A program made the position numbers and the translations under genes. A stretch of 64,000 nucleotides of DNA from Tabrizicola caldifontis. GTDB taxonomy: Bacteria > Pseudomonadota > Alphaproteobacteria > Rhodobacterales > Rhodobacteraceae. Shown one piece after another: positions 8,374 through 18,235 of the stretch. Under the pieces are notes generated by a model. The model was given only the letters and a program-made list of their open reading frames with translations, had not been told where the DNA came from and did not search any database. The DNA is taken from the NCBI RefSeq assembly GCF_004762095.1, contig NZ_SIJH01000014.1, positions 62,001 to 126,000 of the forward strand. Reading direction: 5' to 3'. Every line of letters begins with the position of its first letter. Position 1 is the stretch's first letter.

Positions 8374-10191
8374 ATGTCTGCCCGTCCCGGACAGCGTGTT
8401 CGCCGGTTTTTCCTTGCCCTTGCGGCAGCCTGGCTGTCCTGTGGCGCCGTGCAGGCGCTGGATCGGGTCGATGTTCAGATTCGTGGCGGCGACGAGGAGA
8501 TCGCGGCTGCGGTGAATGCCGCGTCGCAGGTTCGTGCCCTGCAAGCGCAGGGCCAGACCGACCCGCAGGATCTGCTGGCAGCCGCAAGGTCCGACTACGG
8601 GCGCATTCTTGCCGCGCTTTATGCGCGGGGGCACTATTCCGCAGTCATCCGCATTTCTGTGGACGGGCGCGAAGCGGCAGAGATTCGTCCGCTGGAAGGG
8701 CCGCGCAGCGTTTCCAACATCACCATCCTGGTTGATCCCGGCCCTACCTTCCTGTTCGGTGCGACACGGATTGTGCCGCGCATTGCAGGGGGCGAGCTTC
8801 CCGCCGGGTTCGGCACCGGCCGGCCAGCCGAAAGCGGCGTGGTGGCGGATGCGGTCGATCTTTCCCTTCGCGCCTGGCGCGAGGCGGGCCATGCAAAGGC
8901 CGCAGTCGCAGACCAGCGTGTGGTCGCCGACCACGCGAGGGCGGTTCTTGATGTCGATGTCAGGCTCGACCCCGGCCCGCGGTTGCGCTTCGGGCCTCTG
9001 GCGATCACGGGTGAACAGCGGATGCGCGAGGCCCGAATCCGCAAGATCGCCGGCCTGCCCGAGGGCGCAACCTTCAGCGAAAGCGAACTGCGCCGGGCCG
9101 AGACGCGCCTTCGCCGGACCGGCATCTTCAGTTCGGTCGCCCTGGTCGAGGACGATGTCATCACCGCCCCCGATCTTCTTGGAATCACGGCACAGCTTGT
9201 CGAACAGAAACCGCGCCGCTACTCGCTGGGGGCCGAGATTGCCAGTCTGGACGGTCTGTCCCTGACCGGCATGTGGCTGCACCGAAACCTGCTTGGCGGC
9301 GGCGAGAGGTTGCGGCTTGACGGGTCGATCACGAACGTCGGTTCTGGCGCAAGCGGGATCGACTATGCGATCGGCGTGACCATCGACCGCCCCGCAACGC
9401 TGACACCCGACACAACGGCCGGGCTGCTGCTGCGTTACGAGCATCTGGACGAGATCGACTATTCCGCCGACACGGTCAATTTCGGCCTGGTCTTCTCGCA
9501 TGTCTTTTCGGAACAGCTGACCGCGCGCGCCGGGCTGACCTATTCCTACCAGAACGGACAGGATCCTGCTGGAAGCTTCAACTTCCGCAACCTTTCACTG
9601 CCCCTGGGCGTGATATGGGACCGGCGGGATGTTGCCACCGATGCGACAAGCGGCACCTATCTTGATGCCACCCTGCAGCCCTTTCTGGGTTTTGCGACCA
9701 CCGGCTCGGGCGTCCGCGTCACGGCGGATGGGCGCATCTATCGCCTGCTGGGCCAGACCGGCCGCCTTGTCGTTGCAGCCCGGCTGCAAGGCGGAGCGAT
9801 CTATGGGCCGACACTTCTGGACACGCCGCGCGACCTGCTGTTCTTTTCCGGCGGCGGTGGAACGGTTCGGGGGCAGCCCTATCGTTCGCTGGGCATTCCC
9901 GTGACCCGTGGCGTGTTCGATTTTCAGATCGGCGGCAAGTTCTTCGCGGCCGGGTCACTGGAACTGCGCGGCAAGGTGACCGAACGGATCGGACTGGTGG
10001 GCTTCATCGACGCGGGGACTGTCGGGCTGGACGGCATTCTGGATGGCCAGGCCGCAAGCCATGCCGGGGCCGGCCTGGGTCTGCGTTACGATACGCCCAT
10101 CGGCCCTATCCGGCTGGATGTCGCTGCCCCGATCAGCGGCACGACGGGCGACGGGGTGCAGTTCTACATCGGTCTGGGGCAGGCTTTCTGA
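8374..10191 (+). CDS. tamA: Autotransporter/translocation assembly outer-membrane protein TamA (Omp85 family)
   Basis: The 605-residue product starts at ATG 8374 (upstream GGAGG) with a signal peptide ending at AVQA, near residue 29. POTRA-like repeats follow (residues about 30-270; for example SVSNITILVDPGPTFLFGA and TRLRRTGIFSSV). A surface-antigen D15-type 16-strand barrel runs from about residue 300 and ends in Phe (IGLGQAF), the usual C-terminal signal for barrel insertion by BAM. With TamB it forms the TAM machinery linked to outer-membrane protein assembly and lipid transport. The stop overlaps the tamB start (TGATG). Confidence 0.93.
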   Translation: MSARPGQRVRRFFLALAAAWLSCGAVQALDRVDVQIRGGDEEIAAAVNAASQVRALQAQGQTDPQDLLAAARSDYGRILAALYARGHYSAVIRISVDGREAAEIRPLEGPRSVSNITILVDPGPTFLFGATRIVPRIAGGELPAGFGTGRPAESGVVADAVDLSLRAWREAGHAKAAVADQRVVADHARAVLDVDVRLDPGPRLRFGPLAITGEQRMREARIRKIAGLPEGATFSESELRRAETRLRRTGIFSSVALVEDDVITAPDLLGITAQLVEQKPRRYSLGAEIASLDGLSLTGMWLHRNLLGGGERLRLDGSITNVGSGASGIDYAIGVTIDRPATLTPDTTAGLLLRYEHLDEIDYSADTVNFGLVFSHVFSEQLTARAGLTYSYQNGQDPAGSFNFRNLSLPLGVIWDRRDVATDATSGTYLDATLQPFLGFATTGSGVRVTADGRIYRLLGQTGRLVVAARLQGGAIYGPTLLDTPRDLLFFSGGGGTVRGQPYRSLGIPVTRGVFDFQIGGKFFAAGSLELRGKVTERIGLVGFIDAGTVGLDGILDGQAASHAGAGLGLRYDTPIGPIRLDVAAPISGTTGDGVQFYIGLGQAF

Positions 10192-13100
10192 TGCGCGCCG
10201 CCGTGATCCTGTCGCTGGCCCTGCTTGCCCCGCCCGCCCTGGCGCAGGAGGACGACCGCGGCTTTCTGACCGCGTTTCTGGAAGACAACCTGTCCGACGC
10301 GGGACGCGAAGTCATCATCACCGGTTTCGAGGGGGCCTTGTCCGCCCAGGCGACGATCGAGCAAGTGACCATCGCCGACGATACCGGAATCTGGCTGACC
10401 ATTCGCGGCGTGACCCTGGACTGGAGCCGCTCGGCCCTTCTGTCGGGACAGGTCAATGTCAGCGAACTGTCGGCAAGAGAAATCATCCTCGACCGCCTGC
10501 CCGACACACCCGAAAGCACCATCTCGCCCGAGGCAACCGCGTTCAGCCTGCCCGAACTTCCGGTGTCGATCCGCATCGACCGTCTTTCCGCCGATCGCAT
10601 CGAGATCGCGCCCTCGGTCCTTGGCCAGCCGGTCGAGGGCAGCCTTGATGCGGCGCTGACCCTGGCAGGCGGCGAAGGGACCGCAAGGCTGAACCTGATC
10701 CGCACCGGCGATGGACCTTCGGGCGAGATCATCCTGGACGCCGGCTATTCCAATGCCACAGGAACATTGCAGATCGACCTGAGCGCGGCCGAGGGACCCG
10801 GCGGCATGGTCGTCAGCCTGCTGGACATTCCGGGCGCCCCGGCGGCCGAGTTCCGCATGCAAGGAACAGGCCCGCTGGAGGATTTCAGCGCAGATATCCG
10901 CCTTGCCACCGACGGGCAGGACCGGCTGGCGGGCGCCGTGACCCTGAAGGGCGGGGACAGCGGCTATCGTCTTCTGGCCGATGTCGCGGGAAACCTCGTG
11001 CCGCTGCTGGCCCCTGATTACGTGGACTTCTTCGGCAACGAGGTTGCGCTTGCCCTTGATGCCCTGCGCAGGCCCTCGGGCCGTCTGGAAGTGGATGCCT
11101 TTGCGCTGACCACGCGGTCCTTGCGGCTGACCGGAAGCGGAGCGCTGGCAGCGGATGGTCTGCCCGAGACGCTGGATATGCAGGGTACGCTTGCCGCGCC
11201 TGACGGCAACCCGGTTCTGTTGCCCTTCGGCCAGACGCCGACGCGCGTTGCCGGCGCCGACCTGACCCTGGTTGCGCGGCTTGGCAATGATGCGGGCTGG
11301 CGGGCATCCGTCGCGCTGCGCGGGCTGGACCGGGATGATCTTTCGGCGGAACGGATCTCGCTGGAAGGCTCTGGCCGGATCGGCCGAACGCCAGCGGGCA
11401 ATACCTTCGGCGGCACGCTGCGGCTGGCGGCGTCGGGCCTGGCCCCCGCCGATCGGGCGGTTGCCGATGCACTGGGGCCGGCATTGGACGGCAGTTTGCG
11501 CTTCCATGCCCTGCAGGGCAGCGGGGCGCTGACCCTTTCCGACATCTCGCTTGGCGGGGCGGGTTTTGCGGTCACGGGCAATCTTCGGCTGGAAGGGCTT
11601 CAGTCCGCACTGCGTACCTCGGGCCGGGTTATCCTGACTGCCGATGATCTGGGCCGCTTTTCCGGCCTGGCTGGGCGCCCCCTGGCGGGCAGCGGGACGA
11701 TCAGGCTGGAAGGTTCGGCCAGCCCGCTTTCAGGGGCCTTCGATGTGCAGGCCGAGGTCGAGGCCACCGACCTTCGCCTTGACATCGCAGCCATCGACCG
11801 GCTGCTTGCCGGACCGTCGAGGCTTGGCCTTTCGGCCCTGCGCGACACCAGTGGCACCACGCTGCGTGCGCTGGACATGACTGCCGGGCCCCTTCGCGCC
11901 ACGGCCAGCGGCAGGATCACCACCGGAAGGTCCAGCTTGACCGGCGAGATCCTGCTCTCCGACCTTGCGCCTCTTGGCCCCGGTCTGGGCGGCAGCGCCA
12001 GCCTTGGTGCCCGGTTCGACGGCACGCCGGAACGCGGCACGATCGCGCTGTCAGGCTTGGGACGGTCCTTGCGCACGGGCAAACCCGAGGCCGACCGGAT
12101 CCTGGCCGGGGAAAGCCGCCTTGCGGCCCAGCTGACGCTGCAGGACGGGCTGATCCAGATCGACCGTGCCAGCCTTGCGAATCCGCAGATCGACGCCTTG
12201 ATATCCGGACGGCTCGAGGAAGCGGTCCGACGGCTGACGATCACCGCACGGCTGGCGAATCTTGGCCTGCTGATCCCCGACCTTGCCGGACCGCTGGTCG
12301 TTTCAGGCGAGGCGACACAGGATGCGACCGGCTATTCGCTGAACCTCGGGGCGCGTGGTCCCGGCGGGGTCGATGCCCGGGTCAGCGGGCGGTTGGCGCA
12401 AAGCCTTGTCTCCGGCGATCTTGCGATCACTGGGACCAGTCAGGCGGGGCTGGCGAACCTTTTCATTTCGCCCAGGGCGCTGGAAGGCGCGACCCGTTTC
12501 GACCTGCGCATGAACGGCCCATTCCGGCTGGCGTCGCTTTCGGGCCGGGTCACCCTGGCGAACGGGCGCCTGTCGGATCCAGACCTCGGCGTGGCGCTGG
12601 AACGGCTGGAGGCCATGGCCCAGTTGCAGGGCGGCGAGGCGCAGGTTTCGGCCACGTCCCGGCTGTCGACGGGCGGAACCCTTCGGCTGGATGGTCCCGT
12701 CGGCCTGTCGGCCCCGTTTCCTGCGCGCTTCCAGATCGGACTTGAGAACATCCGCCTGATAGACCCCAACCTCTACGAGGCCTTCCTGCGCGGGTCGCTG
12801 TCCGTAAGCGGGCCTCTGACCGGCGGCGCGCTCATTACAGGTGCCCTGGCCGTTAGCGAGGCAGAGCTGCGCGTGCCGTCCACCGGTTTTGCCAGCACAG
12901 CCGCGCTGCTGGATGTTCGCCATGTCAACGAACCCGCTGAAGTGCTGGCCACCCGATTGCGGGCCGGGCTGCTGGGTGACGGCAAGGGCGGCGCCGGCCG
13001 GGATGGTGGTGCCCGCCCCTTCGGGCTGGATGTCATGCTGTCGGCCCCGGCGCGGGTGTTCGTGCGCGGGCGCGGAATCGACGCCGAGCTTGGCGGGCAG

Positions 13101-13712
13101 ATCCGCCTGATGGGAAGCTCGGCGCAGATCCTGCCGTCGGGGGCATTCAATCTGATCCGAGGCCGGCTGGACATTCTGGGCAAGCGCCTCGTCCTGTCCC
13201 AGGCGGATCTGCAACTGTCAGGCAGTTTCGTTCCGACCCTGCTGGTGTCCGCCCAGGCCGAGACCGACGGGGTCGTCAGCACCGTCACCATCGAAGGCCC
13301 GGCAGACGATCCTTCGGTCCGCTTCACCTCGGTCCCCGAACTGCCGCAGGAAGAGGCACTCGCGCGACTTCTGTTCGGACGTGCGCTTGACAACCTGTCG
13401 GTGCTGCAGGCCGCGCAGCTGGCCAATGCGATCGCGGTTCTCGCCGGACGCGGGGGCGAGGGCCTGGTCAACCGGCTGCGACAGGGTTTCGGCCTTGACG
13501 ATCTGGACGTGGCCACGTCGGAAGAGGGCCAGACCGCCCTGACTGCCGGAAAGTACATCAGCAAGAATGCCTACAGCGAGATCGAGATCGAACAGGCAGG
13601 CAAGAGCACGATCAGCCTTAACCTGGACCTCCGGCCCGGTGTGACGGTAAAGGGCAGGGTCAGCGACACTGGCGAAACCGGGATCGGCATCTTCGTCGAG
13701 CGCGACTACTGA
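10191..13712 (+). CDS. tamB: Translocation and assembly module inner-membrane/periplasmic protein TamB
   Basis: This 1173-residue protein begins with a signal-anchor (ILSLALLAPPALAQ). It continues as the long repetitive beta-rich region of AsmA/TamB proteins, with alternating GxLxLxG-type strands expected to build a hydrophobic-groove beta-taco. The TamB (DUF490) domain occupies roughly the last 350 residues (EEALARLLFGRALDNLS, then GVTVKGRVSDTGETGIGIFVERDY-type ending). It spans the periplasm and partners TamA. Its start shares one base with the tamA stop, so the two are translationally coupled. Length is normal for the family. Confidence 0.93.
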   Translation: MRAAVILSLALLAPPALAQEDDRGFLTAFLEDNLSDAGREVIITGFEGALSAQATIEQVTIADDTGIWLTIRGVTLDWSRSALLSGQVNVSELSAREIILDRLPDTPESTISPEATAFSLPELPVSIRIDRLSADRIEIAPSVLGQPVEGSLDAALTLAGGEGTARLNLIRTGDGPSGEIILDAGYSNATGTLQIDLSAAEGPGGMVVSLLDIPGAPAAEFRMQGTGPLEDFSADIRLATDGQDRLAGAVTLKGGDSGYRLLADVAGNLVPLLAPDYVDFFGNEVALALDALRRPSGRLEVDAFALTTRSLRLTGSGALAADGLPETLDMQGTLAAPDGNPVLLPFGQTPTRVAGADLTLVARLGNDAGWRASVALRGLDRDDLSAERISLEGSGRIGRTPAGNTFGGTLRLAASGLAPADRAVADALGPALDGSLRFHALQGSGALTLSDISLGGAGFAVTGNLRLEGLQSALRTSGRVILTADDLGRFSGLAGRPLAGSGTIRLEGSASPLSGAFDVQAEVEATDLRLDIAAIDRLLAGPSRLGLSALRDTSGTTLRALDMTAGPLRATASGRITTGRSSLTGEILLSDLAPLGPGLGGSASLGARFDGTPERGTIALSGLGRSLRTGKPEADRILAGESRLAAQLTLQDGLIQIDRASLANPQIDALISGRLEEAVRRLTITARLANLGLLIPDLAGPLVVSGEATQDATGYSLNLGARGPGGVDARVSGRLAQSLVSGDLAITGTSQAGLANLFISPRALEGATRFDLRMNGPFRLASLSGRVTLANGRLSDPDLGVALERLEAMAQLQGGEAQVSATSRLSTGGTLRLDGPVGLSAPFPARFQIGLENIRLIDPNLYEAFLRGSLSVSGPLTGGALITGALAVSEAELRVPSTGFASTAALLDVRHVNEPAEVLATRLRAGLLGDGKGGAGRDGGARPFGLDVMLSAPARVFVRGRGIDAELGGQIRLMGSSAQILPSGAFNLIRGRLDILGKRLVLSQADLQLSGSFVPTLLVSAQAETDGVVSTVTIEGPADDPSVRFTSVPELPQEEALARLLFGRALDNLSVLQAAQLANAIAVLAGRGGEGLVNRLRQGFGLDDLDVATSEEGQTALTAGKYISKNAYSEIEIEQAGKSTISLNLDLRPGVTVKGRVSDTGETGIGIFVERDY

Positions 13713-13742
13713 TCTGCTGGGGCGGCACCGGGAAGGCGGCCG

Positions 13743-14444
13743 TCAGTCGATCACCAGCTCGAATTCTCCGAACCCGGCGGCACCGCTGATCAGTTGGCGC
13801 GACTTGCGGATCGTCTGGCCTTCGAACCAGAAGTCATTGGTGATCTTGCCCTGCGCACGGGCGCATTCCTCGCGGACCTTCGTCACCCTGTGAGATCGCC
13901 CGAGAATTTCGATCACTTCCTGCCCGGCAATCGTCACCGTGCAGTCATAGGCGCGCCGGGTGGTCCGGTCGTCCGTCCCGAGGAAGAAATACTGCCGAGG
14001 GTGGGTTCCGCCAGGGGTCAGGAGCTGCGAAACCGTCGGGGCCTGCGACGACATCAGGTCGGGCCCAAGCCCGCGGGTCTGGATCAGCACTCCGTCGCGC
14101 AGCGTGAAGGTGGTGCCGTCGGTGGTTGACCAGGTGACCACATCGCCCTTGGTGTCGATCGGGGTGACAAGGGCATCTGTCGAACGCACCGGGATCACCA
14201 CGCGCAGGATCGGCACGCCGTATTTCTCAAGATCGGCCCGGGTCACCTTGGCAGTGGCCTTGGCCGGTGCCGCGGCAGCCCGGCGGCCGGGCAGTTGCGA
14301 AAGCGTTGCCTTGGCCACCGTGCCAAGGGTCGCCGTCATCGGCGACGGCTCTGACCGTTCCTTGCCGCAACCGGCCAGCAGTGCCAGCAGCAGAAGCCCG
14401 GCCGACAGCCGTTTGCAAAGCGTCAACGCCACACCCTTCCCCAT
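13743..14444 (-). CDS. YjbF/GfcB-family outer-membrane lipoprotein
   Basis: The 233-residue product has a lipoprotein signal with lipobox LLAGC (Cys26), followed by a Ser/Thr/Ala-rich linker. The folded domain has the YjbF/GfcB features: KYGVPILRVVIPVRST, DVVTWSTTDGTTFTLRDGVLIQTRGLGPDLMS, and a central DCTV..GQEVIEILGRSHRVTKVREEC segment with two Cys. YjbF proteins belong to exopolysaccharide/group 4 capsule loci (yjbEFGH, gfcABCD). Here only the YjbH partner is present. Its start lies within the 3' end of yjbH (22-base overlap), so expression is coupled. Confidence 0.85.
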   Translation of the reverse strand: MGKGVALTLCKRLSAGLLLLALLAGCGKERSEPSPMTATLGTVAKATLSQLPGRRAAAAPAKATAKVTRADLEKYGVPILRVVIPVRSTDALVTPIDTKGDVVTWSTTDGTTFTLRDGVLIQTRGLGPDLMSSQAPTVSQLLTPGGTHPRQYFFLGTDDRTTRRAYDCTVTIAGQEVIEILGRSHRVTKVREECARAQGKITNDFWFEGQTIRKSRQLISGAAGFGEFELVID

Positions 14445-16534
14445 TCCGTATCCAGCGCGGTGCCGTGGTATTCGCGTATCGTGTTGTAGATGCGCCCGTC
14501 CACATCGACCCGTGCGCCGCCATCGCCAAGTGCCGGACGCAGCGTTGCGCCAAGGCTGGTGCCGCCCTCGTTCCCCAGCGCCCAGTTCAGCGGAATCGAG
14601 AACCGGATCCCCTTGTCGAACCCTCCCTCGCCGAACTCCTCGGGGCTGACGTCGGTGACGGTGGCGAAGGCCCCGACCCGCCAGCCATTCGCGAACACCC
14701 GGTCGACCGACACGGTGGCGCCATAGTCGCCGGCAAGATACCTGCCGACATCCAGCTGGCCGATGAAGCCGTTGCCGAACTCGTAATAGGCCGAGACATG
14801 GCCGGTCACCACGTCATAGTCATATTCGTCGAAGCCCAGGCCGCCATCCGTGTCCCGTTGCCGCGTGTAGTTCAGTTCGACCCCAAGCGCGAGGCGGCTG
14901 TCCACGGGTTTCCACAGCAGTTCGCCCGAAATGCCGGCGTGCATCCGTTCCAGGTAGCCCAGCGTGACACGGGAATAGAGGTTCTCCGCCGGCCGTGCAT
15001 ACCAGGCAAGGGTCAGCTTCTCGATCCCGGGATCGGCGAATTTCGTGTAGCGAGAGCTGTCGGACCTGACATGCGGCAGATCCGAATCCGAATACTCGCC
15101 GGAACGGTCCACGTTGCCGAACAGGCGCTTGTAGACCGATCCCGAAAGCACCAGCCCGGGGCGAATGTCGTACGAGGCCCCAAGCCGAACCCCGACATCC
15201 CCCTTCAGCGGTTCGGACAGGCGGAACGCCGGGCGCAGGCCCCAGCGGAATTTCGGATAAAGCCCGTCGTCGCCCACGGCATTTGCCGCCAGCGGGCCGG
15301 CGTCCGACAGGATCACCTTCTGGCGCAGAAGCGTGGCGTTGTCGGCGGCGAATTCCAGCTGTTCCAGGTCGCTGCGGCGGATGGTGACCTTGGATGCCCC
15401 GATGCCATTCACGATCGGCACGATCTCGAACACCTCGACCGAGGCAGGCATCACATGGCTCAATGCGCGGGCGGTGCGGCCGATCGCCTGCGGTCCTGCG
15501 TCGATCCGACCGTTGCGGATGCGGATCTGCACGGTCTGGGCCGTGTAGGACAGGTTCTCGATGATGATGCCGTCCTTGGCCAGCCGCTTCGCCAGGTTCT
15601 GGCGCAGCACCGGCCCGGCATCGGGCTGGCTCACCCACTCGCCGTCATATGCATCGGGGTCCGCCGTCCGCGACGGCCTTGCCTTTACCGGCGTGGGTGC
15701 CGCGCCCATCACCCCACCCGTTGCCCGGGTTTTCGGGTCAAGCGTCAGATGGAAGGCAAAGCCGATCTCTGACCCATGCAGCGAATAGATGCCGTAGCGC
15801 GCCATCGGGCCGCGCTGATATTCGAAGCCGAAGTTGAACGGGCTGTCGCGTTCGATCAGACCCCGGTCTTCCTCCATCACATAGGCATCCGAGGAATATT
15901 CGCCCTTGAAGGTCCAGTTGTCGTTGATCCGGTATTCGATCCCGGCGAAGGGCGCCGCATCGCCCCTGAACCACTGTTCTGTGTTGGGCGTGCCGTAGTC
16001 GGACGGATCCAGCGGCGGACGGTCGCCGAAAGGCGCCCCGATCCCGCCGTAGGATCCCAGCCGGCCCCAGCCGAGACCCGCCGTCACCTTGAGCCGGTCG
16101 CCGAAGCTCTTGGTCGCCGCCACATATTCCGACGAATACAGGCCACGGCCGGTGAAATCGATCATCCCGATGGTCAGCGCAGGAAGGTAACGGCTTTCCT
16201 TCAGCAGCAGGTAGCGGATGTCGAAACTCTTGTCGGTAAGTTTCTCGGGGGCGTCCGGGACAAGTTCGTTCCAGTTGCGCCATGTCTGGAACCTGAAAGA
16301 GCCCGAGAGCCGTTCGGTGAACTGGAAGCTGATGGTCGCGCGGGTGATCGGCCCGGCCACAGCCAGGGAATAGATGAAGCGCGCATCCTCCTGCGCCTCG
16401 CCCGAGGGCATGTCGATCAGCCCGGTCGTGCCGTTCAGGTTCAGGGAATTGGGTATCTCGGCAAGGGCCGGAACGGTGAAAAGTGCCGTGCTGACGGCAA
16501 GCGAGGCGAGGATGCGGCTTGGCAAAGGCAACAT
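14423..16534 (-). CDS. YjbH-family outer-membrane beta-barrel exopolysaccharide protein
   Basis: Starting at ATG 16534 the 703-residue product has a signal peptide cleaved after VPALA (residue 25). Then comes the YjbH opening (NLNGTTGLIDMPSGEAQEDARF) and a first barrel-like half with short strands (FQFTERLSGSFRFQT). A periplasmic middle (VEVFEIVPIVNGI region) precedes a second barrel-like half ending IREYHGTALDTEWGRVWR. In E. coli, YjbH/GfcD act in exopolysaccharide export. The gene is first in a two-gene operon with the YjbF lipoprotein. The frame is open 19 codons further upstream, but only this start gives a clean signal peptide. Confidence 0.85.
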   Translation of the reverse strand: MLPLPSRILASLAVSTALFTVPALAEIPNSLNLNGTTGLIDMPSGEAQEDARFIYSLAVAGPITRATISFQFTERLSGSFRFQTWRNWNELVPDAPEKLTDKSFDIRYLLLKESRYLPALTIGMIDFTGRGLYSSEYVAATKSFGDRLKVTAGLGWGRLGSYGGIGAPFGDRPPLDPSDYGTPNTEQWFRGDAAPFAGIEYRINDNWTFKGEYSSDAYVMEEDRGLIERDSPFNFGFEYQRGPMARYGIYSLHGSEIGFAFHLTLDPKTRATGGVMGAAPTPVKARPSRTADPDAYDGEWVSQPDAGPVLRQNLAKRLAKDGIIIENLSYTAQTVQIRIRNGRIDAGPQAIGRTARALSHVMPASVEVFEIVPIVNGIGASKVTIRRSDLEQLEFAADNATLLRQKVILSDAGPLAANAVGDDGLYPKFRWGLRPAFRLSEPLKGDVGVRLGASYDIRPGLVLSGSVYKRLFGNVDRSGEYSDSDLPHVRSDSSRYTKFADPGIEKLTLAWYARPAENLYSRVTLGYLERMHAGISGELLWKPVDSRLALGVELNYTRQRDTDGGLGFDEYDYDVVTGHVSAYYEFGNGFIGQLDVGRYLAGDYGATVSVDRVFANGWRVGAFATVTDVSPEEFGEGGFDKGIRFSIPLNWALGNEGGTSLGATLRPALGDGGARVDVDGRIYNTIREYHGTALDTEWGRVWR

Positions 16535-16671
16535 GTGTCCGGAACCCTGGATACCCCATCCATCTATGCGAAGATAACCGGGGCAGGGCAAGGCCTAACG
16601 ACCGACAGCAGGCTTATCCACAGTAAACGTGGCGAAAAGCCCCGGCCCATGTGCTGCCGGTGCCACGCCGT

Positions 16672-17118
16672 TCAGGGCGCATCTTCAAGTCGCTGGCGCA
16701 GTTCGCGCAGCACCGGCAGAAGCGCGCGCACCCGGTCGGGGCCCAACGCCTGCACCACCTCGGCGATCAGGGGCACGACGGCTGCCACGGCGGAATCGCG
16801 CGCCGCCCGGCCCGAAGGGCTGATCGCGACGAACTTCTGCCGCGCGTCGTCCCAATCCGGGCGGATGTGGATGTGACCCGCCCATTCCAGCCGGGACAGC
16901 GTGTTCGTCATCGCTCCGCGCGTGACGTGGAACGCCTTGGCCAGCTGCGCCGGCGTGCGTTCGTCGTTGATCCGGGCCAGATGGTTCAGGACCGAGAAAT
17001 GCGACAGCTCCATCCCCTTGGGCAGCACCTTCGAGATCCGGTTCCGCGCCAGCTGGTCGGCCATGAACAGCTCGCCGAACAGCGCCACTGCGATGTCGTC
17101 GGTCTTGTCCGCGCTCAT
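16672..17118 (-). CDS. MarR-family transcriptional regulator
   Basis: This 148-residue protein has the MarR winged helix: SHFSVLNHLARINDERTPAQLAKAF as the first DNA-binding helices, TRGAMTNTLSRLEWAG as recognition helix, and a DWDDARQKFVAISPSG wing. The flanking helices form the usual dimerisation region. It overlaps the upstream nitrilase by ATGA, making it the last gene of comF-grxC-nitrilase-marR. A regulator in last position may autoregulate that operon, but no operator was identified. The ligand is unknown. Confidence 0.87.
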   Translation of the reverse strand: MSADKTDDIAVALFGELFMADQLARNRISKVLPKGMELSHFSVLNHLARINDERTPAQLAKAFHVTRGAMTNTLSRLEWAGHIHIRPDWDDARQKFVAISPSGRAARDSAVAAVVPLIAEVVQALGPDRVRALLPVLRELRQRLEDAP

Positions 17119-17948
17119 GGTCCTGCAAAGTCCCGGTCATGGGTCAGCGAGGGGACGCGGTGGCGCGCTTCGGCCACCCGGGAAAGGTCGAGATCGACCA
17201 GAGTCACGCCGGGTTCCGTACCCCCATCAGCCAGCACCTCGCCCCAGGGGGCGACGGCCAGGGAATAGCCATGGGTGCGCCGGCCCTTGCCAGCCGTTTC
17301 GGGGTGAAAACCGGTCTGCGCCGGGGCGAGGACGAAGCAGCCCGTCTCGATCGCCCTTGCGCGCAGCAGCGTTTCCCAGTGCGCCGCGCCGGTGATGTGG
17401 TTGAAGGCCGCAGGAACCGTCAGGATCTGCGCACCCGCCTGCGCCAGGCGGCGATAAAGCGCCGGGAAGCGGACATCATAGCAGACCGTCATCCCGATTC
17501 TGGCAAAGGGTGTCTCGGCCAGCACCGCACGGTTTCCCGGCCGGTAGCCGTCGCTTTCGCGATACACCTCGGTTTCCGAGACATTCACATCGAACATGTG
17601 GATCTTGTCATAGCGTGCCCGTACCTGGCCATCCGGCCCGACCAGCAGGCTGCGGTTCGCAAAGCGGCCGTCCGCATCATGGGTCAGAAGGCCCAGCGAG
17701 CCGATCAGCAGCCAGATGCCCGCCGCCTGAGCCTCGGCCCGAAGGGTGGCAAGCGTCTCGTCCGCTTCCTCATGCCGGAAGACGCTGCGTTGGTGGGCGC
17801 GGCTGGAGGACAGGCCATTGGTCAGCTCCGGGGTCAGGACGAACCCGGCCCCGGCTGCCGCCGCCTGCCGGACAAGCGCCACCGTGGCCGGCAGGTTGGC
17901 TGACGGATCGTCGGAGACGTTCAGCTGGACCAGCGCAGCCCGGATCAT
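17115..17948 (-). CDS. Carbon-nitrogen hydrolase (Nit1/NIT-type amidase)
   Basis: The nitrilase-superfamily catalytic triad is visible: Glu41 in TPELTN, Lys115 in YDKIHMFDV and Cys156 in VCYDVRFP. The 277-residue length and the KIHLFD-like motif place it near the Nit1/Nit2 omega-amidase group. Some members hydrolyse deaminated glutathione or alpha-ketoglutaramate. Co-occurrence with glutaredoxin (overlapping ATGA) suits a glutathione-repair role, which is inference. It also overlaps marR by four bases. Confidence 0.9.
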   Translation of the reverse strand: MIRAALVQLNVSDDPSANLPATVALVRQAAAAGAGFVLTPELTNGLSSSRAHQRSVFRHEEADETLATLRAEAQAAGIWLLIGSLGLLTHDADGRFANRSLLVGPDGQVRARYDKIHMFDVNVSETEVYRESDGYRPGNRAVLAETPFARIGMTVCYDVRFPALYRRLAQAGAQILTVPAAFNHITGAAHWETLLRARAIETGCFVLAPAQTGFHPETAGKGRRTHGYSLAVAPWGEVLADGGTEPGVTLVDLDLSRVAEARHRVPSLTHDRDFAGP

Positions 17949-18202
17949 GCGGCAAGAAGCGGGTCAAGCTTGCCCGCCGCCTCCAGCGCGTGCAGGTCGT
18001 CCGACCCGCCGACATGCGTATCGCCGATGAAGATCTGCGGCACGGTGTGCCGTCCGTGCGCGCGCTGGATCATCGCCTGCCGCAGACCGGGGTCGCGGCT
18101 GACGTCGATTTCACGGTAGGCCACACCCTTGCGGTCCAGAAGCCGTTTGGCTGCATGACAATAGGGACAGAACGGGGTGGTGTAGATTTCGACCGGGCGC
18201 AT
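17945..18202 (-). CDS. grxC: Glutaredoxin 3
   Basis: This 85-residue thioredoxin-fold protein has the dithiol active site CPYC at residues 12-15, the cis-proline motif TVPQIFI, and the glutathione-binding GGSDDL segment. It reduces disulfides or glutathionylated proteins in the cytoplasm with glutathione as donor. It lies between comF (33-base gap) and the nitrilase gene (4-base overlap), a common arrangement in Rhodobacteraceae. Confidence 0.95.
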   Translation of the reverse strand: MRPVEIYTTPFCPYCHAAKRLLDRKGVAYREIDVSRDPGLRQAMIQRAHGRHTVPQIFIGDTHVGGSDDLHALEAAGKLDPLLAA

Positions 18203-18235
18203 GGGAACCTCGCTGTGCGCCGCGACTATAGGGAT

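Noticed and set aside
8221-9501. N-terminal extension of the methyltransferase reaching to 9501
   Set aside because: The extension is antisense to tamA and carries no family sequence. The conserved domain starts at ATG 8220.
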